64,000 bases of DNA from Cheilinus undulatus (GCF_018320785.1 NC_054885.1:12460421-12524420), one strand, 5' to 3'; shown: positions 1 to 12,820, numbered from the stretch's first letter. The notes: a model not told the origin generated them from the letters alone. Numbers and translations: made by a program.

Positions 1-700
1 ATTTTGCCTCATTCTGTTTTAAATGAACTTTGACCCAGAGAAGACACAGGCGTTTCTGGTGTTCAAATATGGCTTCGTCTTTGCATGACACAGCTTCAAC
101 TTGCATTTGTGGCCGACATGGCGAACTGTGTTGACAGACAATGACTTCTGGAAGAGTACTTGAGCCCATGCAGTGATTTCCGATGCCTGTTTTTAATGCA
201 GTGTTGCCAGAGGGCCCTGAAATCACAAGCATCCAATACTGACCTTTGACCTTGTCCCTTTAACGCAGAGATTTCTCCAGAATTTCTGAATCTTTTGATG
301 ATATTGTGTGCTGTAGATGGTAGGATATTCAAAGTCTTGGCAGTTTTACATCGAGGATTTTTTTTCTGAAACCGCTCCACACTTTTAGACACAGTTTTAG
401 ACTCAGCCTCTCTCAGATGCTTCTTTTATACCCAGTCATGTTACTGACCTGCAATTAACCCCAGTAGTTGCAAAAAGCTTCTTTAGCTGTTTTCCCACTA
501 GTACCACTTACTTTTCCAGCCTTTTGTTGCCCTGTTTCTCCTTTTTTGAGATGTGTTGAAGCCATCAAGTTCAAAATGCACTGATATTTGTTTGTGTTCT
601 GGTGTGAGTAAAATATGGGTTTATGAGATTTGCACATCATTGCATTCTGATTTTTACATTTTACACAGTGCCCTAACTTTTTTGGAATTGAGGTCATAAA
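1..700 (-). mobile_element. Tc1-like transposon fragment, 5' half, decayed
   Basis: The minus strand starts at its terminal repeat (about 697-665, containing CCAAAAAAGTTAGGGCAC) and runs into a transposase N-terminus. The helix-turn-helix segment LPSTAHNIIKRFRNSGEISA is readable at 392-96 and is typical of teleost Tc1-like transposases. Frameshifts and stops break the reading frame. The element is cut by the window edge. It lies upstream of the first visible il2rb exon. The same family recurs at 16.8 kb and 19.1 kb. Confidence 0.8.
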
Positions 701-854
701 TCAATCAAAGGAAAATATAATTCATTTTGCGGTATTTACACTGATCACTGCTCTATCTATGTGTCATATGAGAGAAGTCCAGTGACACAGAATGATCCAT
801 ACACAATCCTAACCTCTCTATTTTGTTATCTACTGTTGTGTCTCACCACTCAAG

Positions 855-3800
855 GACTCTCCTGTGTGAACGACTTGGTCAACAACATCACCTGCACATG
901 GCACGACTCTCCACTGGCTGCTGGCACAAACTGTTCCATCTCTGGTGCGAAGATTGTCAGAAGGAGGCATTTGAGAGACAAACAGATGTAAGAGAGCAAC
1001 GATATTTCACCTATTCATGCTTGTAGTAACATCTAGTCTCCCTTTCCTTGATATTTCTTAAAAATGAAGAAAAGCAACTGTTTTGGGGTGATTATGGCTG
1101 AAAACCGTAAAACATTTATGTGCTGTTAAATCTGCAGAATTTAGTGATTTTTGTATTTTTTATTTAGACAAATATGCAAGATGAAGCAGCATGAAAACTC
1201 TCCTCCAGGCTGCAGTTTTGTCTTTAAGGGTGAAGTAAGTATCTCACATATTCATCATGAGATTGTGAAAGAATATCAAGTATTTCCAAAAAAGTTGGGG
1301 CACTTTGTAAAATGTGGATCAAAACAATGTACAATCATCATTTTCAATCAATATTTAACTGAATACAGCACAAAGGCAAGGTATTTAATACCAATAGTGA
1401 TCAACTTTATTGTTCTTTTTGTAAATATGCAAACATTATGAATTTGATGCCAACAACGCATTTCCAAAAAAGATGGGATAAGAGCATGTTTACCACTGTG
1501 CTCCATCACCTCTTCTTCTCACAACACTAAAAGTGTCTGGGGACTAAAGACGCTACTTGTTCATGTATTGAAAGTTGATTTTTCACGTTCTTGCTTTATG
1601 TGTAGTCATGTGCATACGTGTGTGCAAAGGATTCTCCTGTCATGCCACGACTTGGGGCTGGTTTGCTTGGCAGTCAATGTCAAGCTCAACAGCATCTCTT
1701 TTGTCCAAACTTTTTCACCCCTGGTATTATGGGTTCTTTGAACATCTACAGCACGACCAGGAGCTTGCTGCAACCCTACTAACCACCTGGACGGTACCCA
1801 AAGCCATGCTTACTTGCTACATTACCTACCTCTACCTTAAGCCTAACTTCCCCCTTAGGTTGTGGACTTTATTTTTCAACAGATTATTTTCCTGAGCCCT
1901 TGGTAATATGCAAGAACATCCAGAGTTTGATGTCAATCCTTATTCCCACATGATAGTGCCCTTGGGTAGCTTACTTGTCACATCTACACCTTACTTCAGC
2001 CTCAGTGTTTGGCCCAATCATGCCTAAAAGTTCTGAACAGTACATCTGGTCTGGGCTGCAGGCAGGCCAATCTAGTACCTGCATTCTTTTAATCTGAGGC
2101 TATGCTGTTGTAATTCATGCAGAATGTGGTATTGTATTGTTGGACATATCTGAAAAAGATGTCAAGATGGAAGCATATGCTGTTCCAAAACCTGTATGCA
2201 TCTCTCAACATTAATGGGACCTTCACTGATGTGCAAGTTACCCACGCCATGTGCACTAATACACCCCAACACCATCACAGATGCTGCCTTTTTAACTTTG
2301 CATTCATAACAAGCTGGATAGATCTTGTCCTTTTTAGTCTGCTGTCTTTTATCTAAAAAAAAAAAAAAATTGGAATGAGGACTCATCAGACCACAGCGCA
2401 CTTTTCCACTTTAGGCCAGTCCATCTCAAATAAGCTTAATCCCTGAGAAGTCAGCTACCTTTCTGGATGTTGTTGACATAAATGGTTTCCATGCTGCACA
2501 GTGGAGTCTTAACTTAATTTGCTGATGCGGCAAAATACTGTGTTAACATACAGCGGTTTTCTGAAGTCTTCCTGAGCCCACACCATAACTATCGCAGAGT
2601 AATGCTAGTTTTTAATACAGTGTTGCCAAAGGAATCAGGAAGATCACATGAATTAAAAATTGTTTTTTAACCTTGCCCTTTACATACAGGAATTTCTCCA
2701 GATTCTCAGAATCTTTGGTGATATCATGGAATGTAGATGGTAAAACCTCTAAATATCTATCAATTGCACATTGTGGATACATGTTGCCCCTGTCCCAACT
2801 TTTTTGGAAGGTGTTGCAAGCAAAAAAAAAAAAAAATCTAAATGTGAGCATATTTTAAAATATATTTATAGTTTATCAGTCTGAACATTAAGTAACTTGT
2901 CTTTGAGCTGTGTTCACCATCATAGTCTTGAAAGGATTTGCAAATCAATGTATTCTGTTTTTATACACGTTTACACAACATCCCAACTTTTTTGAAATTG
3001 GGGTTCATATTCAGAATTGAATGACAAATGCTGCATTGACATAAAAAAAATCCAAGAAGTTGTCTTCATGTACCTTAAATATCACATTATCACTACTTTC
3101 CTGCAGGAATTCACTTGTATGAGTAACGTGCCTTACATCCGTATGGAGTGTAATGGCATGTTGGTGGATAACCTCACGGAGTATGATCCATGCAGTCACA
3201 GTGAGTGGATTTGACACCTTTACAAAATTTTACCTTTTTCATCATGCTTTCACTTCCCTTACTCTAAGTACAAAATATCTCAAATGTGTATTGCGAAGTA
3301 TATCGTATTTTATTGCATTGTATTTTATCATATCATATTATATTTTAATGTATAGTATCATATCTTATTGTCAAACTGAATACAGTAAAATAGCATTACA
3401 GCCAACAGTGCTAGTCTTCATTAATCAAACTAGTACCTATGAATGACACATCTTGCTCGCATAAAACTTTAATTCCGCCAGATTTCTGACCTGCTTGCAT
3501 CTGCACTGATTCTGGCAATCCATGTTCAACATTCAGAATAACAGTGCGTTTAATTAATGGTAATATTTATGTGCTCACTGAAGCACCACCGTGACAGAAG
3601 TGCTCCCTGAATAAAGGAAACATCGAACAAAACAACCACAACCCTCACATCCTCATTGTGAGTGTTTCCTGATCTCTGGAAAGTTCGCGTCGCTGAAACT
3701 GGAATAACAGCATAATGGCTCAGTGTCTCCATGTGTCGGTGCATATTTGCAGTGATTGGCCTACAACACAATAAGGGGAGCATTAAAGCTGTGCCTTCTG

Positions 3801-6800
3801 ACTTATTTACAAAGTTAGTGCACACACTTTGTTGTGAAGCTTTAACAAATCATAAAACCATTTAGCAGCACTGATGTAGACACTTATTCCAACATGTTTA
3901 TGAAGCACCAGTGATTACAACCAACAAATAAACCGTTCTTTCTAACACCAACATGTGAGACGTCTCTTATATTATACTACTGAAGAAGAGTTTTAAAGAG
4001 AGCTCACTTTAATCAGGGATGGAGGAGCAGGTATATCATCACATCCACACATGTCAAATACGTTTCCTTGTGGGCGTGTTTCTACAAAGTCCAGATGTTT
4101 TCCAGCTCTGTCACTTTCTCAGTTATAAAGAAAAAAAAATCAGACTCATGCAGTTTTCGTCTTTTAAAGTGTGTTTGAGAGCAAAGGCAGTCTCCTCTTT
4201 GGCATTGTGGTGGACTGAGCATATGCGTTACACAGGGAAAGTGAGGTAATGGGGAACAGGGAGGAGGGCAAAATGAAGTGAAAGGTGCAACAATTTTGTA
4301 TCTTATAGAAAATCTGTACATGTTTATGATTTTTTCATGGCACAGTCTCAGGCGAAGTACCAAATATTAACTTTCATACCTGTTCCAAATCAAAGCCATG
4401 TCAATATTTAGTGCTTCATCACTCTTTCTCACAGAATGTTTATTTAATGTACAACCTAAAATGACAACCTTTATACAAGCAGTCTTGAACAGAATTTGTT
4501 AAACTGGTTCTGACTTTTATTAATTGAAATGACTTATTTGCACACTCTTCTTTCCACTCCATGTGTGTTTGTACTGTTTATGTCGGGTGTAGTTAAAATG
4601 CATCCTCCAGGTGCCCCTAACGTCAGCAGATCTGCCAATGACACCCTGCTATCATGGAGTCTTGGCAGTCCTCACTCTCTCTTCTTAAAGTCTTTGGACT
4701 TTGAAGTTAAAATCATCACAGAGGCGTGGAAGGTGAGTGACAGTGTGACGATTCACAGATGGAAATTTTATGAATCCAAAACATATTCAATTCACCTGTT
4801 ATCTTAACTAATTGTATGGTCATGATGGTAGATAATCCTGAATTCAACTGAAATGAAAGTTATGCTGCTCTTTATCACTGAAATTACAATCAAATGATTT
4901 AAGATTATTCTAAAGATACACCCTCATTTTGATATTATGCTAAATTTTCATCCATTTAAAGGTTCCTCAGATTTTTCCTGCTCACAAACAAGAGTTAACA
5001 ATATCGACCAAGCAACTAAAGGGGCACTGCCAGGCCAGGGTGAGAGTCAAACCTGCTGAGGGTCCCAACAAATATATCAGCGACTGGAGCGACTGGAGTC
5101 CAGCAACATCCTGGTTAGAAGCGATGGACAAGAGCACGTCGCAGGATCAAGGTAACGACAAGGTTATATTTCCAGAGGCCTGTACTGCTAAACCAAGCGA
5201 GTTCAACATAGCCAGGCTCCCACCACCCATGTAAAAGAAGAGTATTTAGAGCTCCCCCTGCTGACTGGCTGCAGACATAACCACACCTCCTCCATGTTAG
5301 AAGATGGGTCAGACTATGAAGTTAAAATACACTTTTTTTTCTTCCTTTTTTTTTAAACCTGCATTCTGTTGTGGTGGTTATTATTAGTAACTGCTGATTT
5401 TTGTTCAAGTTTGCATTGTTCTGAGCAGCTTTCCGTATTCATTTCATGAACAAAACACGACTTTAGTGTCCTGAAAGTAGTGACATACAACCTGGTACAC
5501 CAGATGGATTTATTTCACACATCCATCTGGAAAACCTGTCATACACAGTGTTTGGGAAAGGGCAGAGGCTTTGAAAAAAACTCGGAGGGTGATTGGATAA
5601 ACATTTTTCCCGTCACATCTTTACAAAATACGTGACATAGCTGCTACCGAGGAGTAAACTCCTAAAACTGCATAATGCAAAACATGGCGACTGTAGACAT
5701 GTCAGTACACGACGTCTGTCGTTTTTGAAAAGAAAACAACTCACTGCTGTTCTCTGTTCTTCTTTTAACAATCAAATGTCGTCAATTTCTGATAAAACTG
5801 GCGCTTTAGCAGCATCCACGGTAATGTCTTCCGCCATAATTGCACTGGCCTCTTGTTGCTGCTTGCTTACGTCACGGCTCCGCTGCACCCGAAAGTACAG
5901 CCCCTCGTTGCTGATTGGTCCTGTCACTTTCTAACTGGGCCCAAACGGTTCAGACGGGAGCTTTGCAAGATGGATTCGCCAGTGAGAAACAAGGAAACAG
6001 GCATATCCATCTGCTTTGCAAAGTTGACACATTCAAGCAAAGAAAAGGTTAAAAAAGCAAATGCAGAAAAAGCCTCCGTCTAAAACCTGAACAAGCAGTA
6101 TCACATATGTTTCTTGTATGGTCAGTTTCTGCAAATCAGTCCAGCTTGGTTCAGTACAGTTTGTCATGGTTTAGCACATTAAACTGTGATCCTGAATGTT
6201 TCTTTTGCTGATGTCAATCCAGTTTCACTCATTGTGATGGGAGGTCTGTCTGTTGAGAAATGTGGATCATTCAGCTCTACTAGGTAATAAAAGCTGGTTG
6301 TTTGGCTCTCAAATCGCTCTTGAGTTAGTACCAGTTTGGCTTTTTAAATGTGGAATACATAACAAAAAAAAGAGGAAAGGAAACTGGAACTCAAACGGAA
6401 GCTAGAAATTGTGGTTCATGTTAAATTAAATCACTAAACCAGGATGATGTTAAAGGGATATGGCTCAGTGAAAGACTCCTCTAGAATTTGTGATATTGCA
6501 AGATGTTGGGATTTTTCTCAATGTATTCAGACATTTTCTGATTTTCCAACAACTCTCCCCCCACTTCCTGCCTCCCATCTAGCTTCATCTGCGACACATG
6601 ACCACTTATAAACAGAATACATACAGTTTCAGTTGCAAACAGTGACACAAAACACCATTGAATAGCCCAGGAGAGTTTGGGATGTTATACTGTAGTACGA
6701 AGCCGAAAAGGGGGGTTTGATTCCTGTCTTAGACATCCAACCCGTGATGCTCCTAATGACAATCCTCTCTGACCACCCAACTCACTTAACTCCAAAAAAA

Positions 6801-9800
6801 CGTACAAGGTATAATCTATGATGGAAAATTTTGTTTAAAAAAGAAGGTACCAAATAGTGGGAAAGCTCTAAAAGTGAGATGTTGTAAAATAAAGCATATC
6901 AGAAAGAGATTAGACTTGACTCCACCTTTAAGCATTAATCACATTGTTGGTGTGTGTTCTAGAGGGGCTGCAGACTCTGGTAACATGGGGAATGGTTGGC
7001 TTAGGTTTCCTCCTGACTGCTACGCTGCTCCTCGGGTGTTGCCTGAGTCAAAGGTGAGCATAACACCGGTGTGATGGCCAAAAACATTACCTCTCACTTG
7101 GTTGGTGCGGATACATTCGGTAGTTGAATGAATGTCCTCTCTCTGTTTCAGGCTTCATGAAAAGAAATCGGTACCAAACCCTTCAAAATTCTTCCACTCT
7201 CTCTACACCGTTCACGGGGGAAATCTCAAGGTAAGAAAAAAAATATTCTCACGAAACATTTAACCCCTTTTACCACCGTATCCTACCACACAGAACATTT
7301 CAATATGTGGTTCAGAAACTGCAGGCGTTGCCACAAAGACTATATATACATGCAGGTAACATAACACTGGTTCACAAGTTTAACGTTCATGTTGACCTCT
7401 TTATTTGCATCACTGCTAAGCTAAAGTAGATTCATAAATATCAATGCTGAGTCCTTGTACAGTAGGCTAAAAGTCACTGAGAGCAGGAGCTGGTTTGTGG
7501 CGTAACGTGTAGTATGGACAGTAGGATAGAGGGGTTTCGGTTTTAACACACGCTTTTCCCTTTGTAAAAATTTGGGTGTGGTATAATAAGAGTGAGTCAA
7601 ATAAAGATGATGACAGATGCAGTGCCAAGATTACATTTTTGGAAGGGTTTTAAAGATAAATTATCATTTTTTTACATCAAAAGGGAGAGAGAGTGACAGA
7701 GAACGTGATGGAATAAAAATCACCAAGCTGTCTGAGCTTGTATCCTCAGAAAGAGTTGGTATTGCTTTTAAAACAATTTATAGACATTGGCCCTCATTTA
7801 TCAAACTGGTGTGGAAACAGGCGAGGAAATCATCTTACGACAAGGTCCAAATGTGATTTATGAAATGAGCGTATCTGACCGATAACGGCATACGACTGGC
7901 TAGTCGTTGATAAATGTGGCGGCTGAAAATAATTGTCAATTAGATAACATTTCCCTACAGATTCACGGTTCAGCCGGCCTCACCCCCAGAGTTTATGACA
8001 TTGAAATACAAACACAGCCAAAAAAACTTGGGTCTTCTTATTCTGGTTTCAATTTCCTGGTCAGAGAAGATAATAAAAATTTTAATATTTGTTGCTTCTC
8101 AGCCTGAAAAGTGGCATTCAAGTGAATTAGAAACACCATGTGTGGAACATAGTAACTGCTGCAGGTAACCTGTTGTTGCAGACAACTGGACACTAGCTGA
8201 TATTAGAAGATCAAACTTACAAATCTGTAATATATAAGTTGTCTATTTCATCATCTCGATGCTTTATGTTCAGAATGTAACATAATCAATTTACATTTGG
8301 GTTTTGAAAACGTGGTATACTCTTCAGATGGCAACAAAAAGCGTGTTTAGGCACCTAAAAGAAGCAGCACGTTAACAGGAAGCCGAGTGGGTGGCCATGG
8401 AGGTCAACACATCTATCTATAGTTATATCCTTCCTCAAAATGTTAACCCTTTTCTTAAAACAGAATTAAAACAGATTAAAAGTGTCAAAAATGGGTTGAC
8501 AAAGGCAGAGAAAATAGCCGGAAAGTGGCAAAGCAGGCAGGAGAAGTGGTCAAAATGGAAAACAAATGGCAGAAATGGGTTTAAGTGGCAAATCTGTGTC
8601 AATTTATTTCATAAATTTTATGCCTAAATGTCACTATAAATATCGACTAAACTTACAGACTTGTCCTTTATAACAAAATTAATGTGTTATAGACATTAGA
8701 TGGTAAGCCTGTATGATGTAGCTCAATGTGGAAAATATTATAAAATAGAAAATGGGGTCTGAGAGCTTGCATGTCTATTCCTGTGCATTTGTCCTTTTAC
8801 AGTCTGTCCTTTGTGTGTCTAACTGCCATCGTCCTCTATCAGGCATTATTTCTCTGCACGTCTCTGCTGTCAGAGAAGCAGGATCGTGACTGCAATACGC
8901 TCGGCAAGGTTTAAACTAAAGTAGGCAGTCTTTGCTGTGAGTGGCCCCTCACAGTGGCAGCCGTTGACTGACCTCCTTGCCTATTTTCAGTTTGTGGTTT
9001 TGTTTAATTTAAATATGAAAGAAATGTTGCTGCCTGCTCACCACTGACTGCCAGGAACAGGACAGAGCTGCTGCCTCAGCATGCCTCAGATTAGGAGGGA
9101 AAAATTAAACCTTCAAAGAACAAACATCTTTATGTGGTTAATCTTCACATATCAACTGACTTTATATATTCAGTGGGTGTAGCTTCTGTCTAAAATTAAA
9201 CCAATATGAAAGCACCTGGAGAAGACTTGATCTGTGCAACTGTGGTATTCGCAACAACCGCTGATATTGGAAAATCAGGGCCAAAGTTTCAGTGCAAAAA
9301 CTGCATTTCCAGTATGGCAGCCTCCATCATTAGGCTTGTAATGCATTTTCAATCATCTAGAGGTGACATCACTGAGACTACATCCATGTTTAACAGAAAG
9401 ATTGCATACGACCACATTTTGCATGTGTCTTACTTGATGCAGTATCTTTGCACACATTTTTCTTGTGCAGTGCTGTGAAAAGTATTTGCCCCTTCCTGAT
9501 TTATTATTTTTAGCATATTTGTCAAACTTAAATGTTTCATCAAACTTACCTGGCCCTATGTGAAAAAGTAAGTTCCACCTATATTCTTTTCATGGTCCGA
9601 AACATTTTACTGCAACAAAAATGCAAAAAAATACAAAATCAATAAGGGTGCAATTACTTTTAAACAGTACTGTACACATCCTGGTTTTGATATTGTAAAT
9701 TAACTTTAGTGTTTAGATAACTGAGAAGACTCACAAGAAACTGAGAAGAAACAACTATCAAGTCATAGTCTAGTCTTCACTGAATCTTTCATTTCTCCTA

Positions 9801-10542
9801 GAAATGGATGAACCCTCTCTCCGCCTCTGAGTCATTCTTCACGGTCCAGCCCTGCGAATCCATCTCACCTGTTGAGTTGTGTGAAAGCTGGGATGCAGTC
9901 CCCTCCACCAGTGCCCTGCTTCACATCAAAAGCATGCACTCAGATTACTCAGACACCAGCGGGGTTGACTACTCCTCTGCCTCGTCTTCGGCCTGCTTCT
10001 CCAACATGGGCTACTTCATGTCCAGCTCCTCCGGGAGCTCGGCTCCAGCTGACCCCAGTACCGCTTACTTCACCTATCAGGATGACTTCCACGGTCTGCA
10101 CAACAGCCATGCCCTCTGTCTCTCCCTCTGCCCTTCTTTTACCGGCTCTGGAGCCTATGAGAGCTTGAAGAGAGAGCCGCAGAGCCCCGACTCTGGCTTT
10201 CAGGGAGATGGGATGTTCACAGAGGATAAAAGGGTTGTGATAAAGGACGAGGTTTCAGATGATCACAAGAGCGCTCCCCTACTCATCCTCCCTCCCTGTC
10301 TCCCTCCTCAAATGTGTGCTCCGTCCCCTCCTCCAACCCCTCCCAATGCTCTGAGTCTGACTCAGGTTTCTCCTGATAGCTTACCAGTGGATGAACCTGT
10401 GGAAGAAGCTGGTGGTAGCTACGCAGCCTGGCCTTTGGGCGGTGCTGTGTGCAGGTCGTCCTCTATGCCTGTGGAGAATTTTAGAACAGGATATCTGACC
10501 CTTAAAGAGCTGCAGACAACATTCAGCAATAAATCTATCTGA
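855..10542 (+). CDS. il2rb: Interleukin-2 receptor subunit beta (type I cytokine receptor), 8 exons seen, signal-peptide exon not found
   Basis: Exons read with matching phases: 855-987, 1168-1234, 3107-3200, 4593-4732, 4962-5151, 6963-7053, 7152-7230, 9802-10542 (stop TGA). All introns are GT-AG. They encode about 511 residues after the signal peptide. Domain 1 (about 1-99) holds the paired cysteines. Domain 2 (about 100-205) carries the WSDWS motif at about 187-191. One membrane helix lies at about 213-235. A Box-1-like JAK site (VPNPSKFFHSLYTVHGGNLK) fills the next exon. The last exon encodes the tail, including SNMGYF (Tyr about 336), STAYFTY, and a final GYLTLKEL (Tyr about 496) like the YLxL STAT5 site of mammalian IL2RB. 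The tail resembles IL2RB rather than IL21R. In the family the protein is a plasma-membrane receptor chain for IL-2/IL-15 that signals through JAK1/STAT5. The first exon is expected upstream of 855 or outside the window. The c1qtnf6 neighbour supports the call. Confidence 0.9.
1279..3010 (-). mobile_element. Decayed teleost DNA transposon in an il2rb intron, with a foreign internal segment
   Basis: Imperfect terminal repeats face each other at 1283-1303 (CCAAAAAAGTTGGGGCAC) and 2970-3003 (cccaacttttttgaaattgggg). Between them the minus strand still reads pieces of a Tc1/mariner-type transposase, e.g. near 2400-2162 (GCISAHGVGNLHISEGPINV) and LPSTFHDITK near 2740. Segment 1600-2040 does not look like the rest of the element and may be a secondary insertion. 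The right end stops about 100 bases before the il2rb exon at 3107. The element is not functional. Confidence 0.7.
3201..4592. other. il2rb intron: degenerate ATATC/TATTA tract, otherwise no gene
   Basis: A short AT-rich tract of degenerate 5-base units (atatc/tatta type) occupies about 3295-3370. The rest is unremarkable intronic DNA; I see no coding exon with acceptable splice sites. Confidence 0.5.
5152..6962. other. il2rb intron with a GC-richer repeat-like block
   Basis: Positions 5440-6080 are richer in CpG than the flanks. They include a small inverted repeat around 5503-5531 (cagatggat ... atccatctg). The block looks like an old dispersed repeat but I cannot name its family. The remainder, up to the membrane exon at 6963, shows nothing I can assign. 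Confidence 0.35.
7231..9801. other. Last il2rb intron, mostly featureless
   Basis: About 2.6 kb of AT-rich intron. A short stretch at 7790-7915 (beginning ccctcatttatcaa and ending gttgataaatg) looks like an old small inverted-repeat transposon. A clearer one lies at 9468-9676 and is listed separately. Confidence 0.4.
9468..9676. mobile_element. Short non-autonomous Tc1-type element (MITE)
   Basis: It starts with cagtgctgtgaaaagtatttgcccc..., the terminal sequence of a common fish Tc1 family, and ends about 210 bases later with ...gcaattacttttaaacagtactgta, the inverse end. It lies about 125 bases before the last il2rb exon. The same left end recurs at 28204. Confidence 0.7.
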
Positions 10543-10742
10543 AAACCTGTGAAACCACCGACACTGAAATGTGTTTGCATCCCAAATAACATGACTAAGT
10601 TTTTGTAATTAATTTTGGTTGAAAGTACTACTCAATTCAGAGGGTTATCGTTCAGTGTTATACAAATCCCGCTAAAACTTTCAACCTTTTTTTGAATGGG
10701 GCCAATTAAAGGCTTCTGGACACTAGTCCAATAAAAAGTGTC
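10543..10742 (+). other. il2rb: il2rb 3' UTR with candidate poly(A) signals
   Basis: An ATTAAA lies near 10705 and an AATAAA at 10730-10735, about 190 bases after the stop. The second abuts the left end of a non-autonomous transposon, so the true cleavage site could be either. The assignment is inferred from position. Confidence 0.4.
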
Positions 10743-11095
10743 TATAAAAAGTATTCACCCCCCTGGATATTTTACCCTTCCATTGATTTTATAACTCATT
10801 CACGATCAAGTGACTAAACAGGAAGGATTTTTCTATATTTTCCCACCTTCATTTTACCCTCTACCTTTACAAGGCTTCCATCTGCTAAGATGCATCCCCA
10901 CAGCATGATGCTGCCACCACCGTCACAGTGGGGATGGTGTGTCAGTCATTTATTGAACCTTCAGTATTTCATTTAATTGACATTACTTTGTAGAAATATG
11001 TTTTCACTTTGACATTACAGTGATCGCATTGACCATGACTGATTTATAAAATCAATTAAAAGGGTAAAACATCCAAAGGCACTGTATTATTCAGG
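10735..11095. mobile_element. Non-autonomous Tc1-type element next to the il2rb 3' end
   Basis: The left end reads gtgtctataaaaagtattcacccccctggatattttaccc and the right end ends in ...aaaagggtaaaacatccaaaggcactgta, in inverse orientation. A short transposase remnant (revcomp of CCACAGCATGATGCTGCCACC, the GGGSIMLWG-type region) sits inside. It belongs to the same family as the fragment at 57.5-58.35 kb. Confidence 0.65.
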
Positions 11096-11649
11096 TTTTA
11101 TGGCAAACATGTTAAAAACAGTTGCCAAAACAACTTTATAAATAGAGCCATATAGACTTTGAGTCATGTTTTATCTATTTTATGAATGTACGTTTAATTC
11201 TGGTCTTCATTTATTCTAAATAGATATCCATCGCTCTAAAGCTGCTAAACTGTTCTTGTTTTTACCAGTTAATCACTAATCGTGTGTAGTGTTTGTTGAC
11301 AGTGCAACTCTTTGGGATCTTTTTTGTGCCTTCAAAATGCATCATTGCTCGCTATTGCAAAGGAAGGGTAAAAGTCGGTTCTGATCTAAAGTACCGTAAG
11401 TTATGGAAGACATTGTCTTAAAAGGATGACAACATTTTCATATTTCAAAACTCACACTTAAAAAGGTAACTAGACCCCTAAGTCACAGCTGAAGTGCATC
11501 TACCCTGAAATTAAAAAAGGATTTATCTGATATGCCTGTTATCACCACCAGCTGCAACGTCATACTATCTGTCAGTGGTTTTAAAACGGTGGTAAAACCA
11601 CTTCAATAAGATATAATAAATCATCAACCTGTTTTATTTTTACTATCAG

Positions 11650-11797
11650 AGACCCTGTGAGGCAGCTGAGCAGTCACTATGTGGACTGTTACAAGGAACA
11701 GCATGATGTGCACGGAAAGAAGCACAACAAACACAGCCATGGCAACAGCATAAAGTTAAATGGACAACAGAAATCGAGGATCAACTTGTTGATTTGA
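11650..11797 (+). other. Exon-like orphan segment (possible terminal exon)
   Basis: After a weak acceptor (tttttactatcag) an open frame of about 48 codons begins DPVRQLSSHYVDCYKEQHDV, continues with a His/Lys-rich stretch and ends at TGA (11795-11797). About 70% of its first 33 codons end in G or C, unlike the AT-rich surroundings. I do not recognise the protein. It could be the last exon of an unplaced gene, a retro-fragment, or chance. Confidence 0.25.
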
Positions 11798-11836
11798 AGA
11801 AACAACACAAGTGTTTACACATTGTGTACTTTAGAG

Positions 11837-12812
11837 GAGTGGTTCTCCACTGGTCCGTCTTCAGGACCATAGAGTGTTGAAAGAATTGGACAAAGCCTGT
11901 GTGACGTCAGCCCCCTGCTTACAATAGGCGGATTCAAACTGCTCTTGAATCCAATCTGTGGCGGCCTCCATATTGAAATCATGGTCTCAGCTGAACTTTG
12001 GATAGACCTAACTAACCGCCCACTGAGCTAGACTTCCTGTCAGCTAGCTAGCAGTATTCTGGTTGACAGAAACGTAGCTTCTGCCTGTCGAGCTGTCTGT
12101 CAATCAAAAGAGAAGTGGGGTTTTCCTCAATATAATAGAAACGATCGTGGTACAAAAAAAAATTCACCCCCATACAGTGGGAGCACAATAAGACACCAGC
12201 TAATCAGGCACGTTTGGTTTTTTTGAACCAGGCTGTAAACCAGTTTATTTCTAGTGTAAAAATCGTCTCTTAACAGGTGATCAGATGGGACTTCTGGTGT
12301 TCCTGCAGCCAGCCTCAAGTGGACACCCGCGATATAGCAATTTTTCGCACCTCAGCTTTGTCTTCATTTTCAGGACTGGAGGTTGCCGCTTGCTCAGGAC
12401 CCACCAGTCTGTCTTACGGCAGATTGACCCAAGTTTCCAAAAATTTTCAAAAATGCATGTTTAGTTAATTGAATATGTTGCAGTTTTGAACATGATTGGA
12501 CCAAAACACCTGATATAAAATAAAAGGGTTAAAAATTTTTGTCAATTTTCTAGAGAACTTGTGAAACTACTTCATTATCATGTTAAAAGTAGGCTTTTAT
12601 TGCAAGAAGAGGAGATAAACTAGTTGAAATATTGATCAAACATTTACATTTACCCAATTTCAGTACAACAGAGTCAAATAAAAGGTCTCGATGCATGTCA
12701 GAAAAGGACCTCAGGACTTTTGCCACCATTTTTTTTAGACAGCTAGTTGTGACCCACTGAAAACTGCTCCGCAACCCACCTTTGGGTCCCAACCCACCAG
12801 TTAAAACCACGG
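11837..12812. mobile_element. hAT-type non-autonomous element with 8-bp target duplication, carrying an inner repeat
   Basis: The ends match inversely: left gagtggttctccactggtcc, right ccaacccaccagttaaaaccacgg. The flanks give an 8-base target duplication with one mismatch: CTTTAGAG (11829-11836) and CTTTAGAA (12813-12820). Inside, 12270-12400 holds a repeat (gacttctggtgttcctgcag followed by ccagcctcaagtggac) also found at 25351-25387. Confidence 0.7.
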
Positions 12813-12820
12813 CTTTAGAA

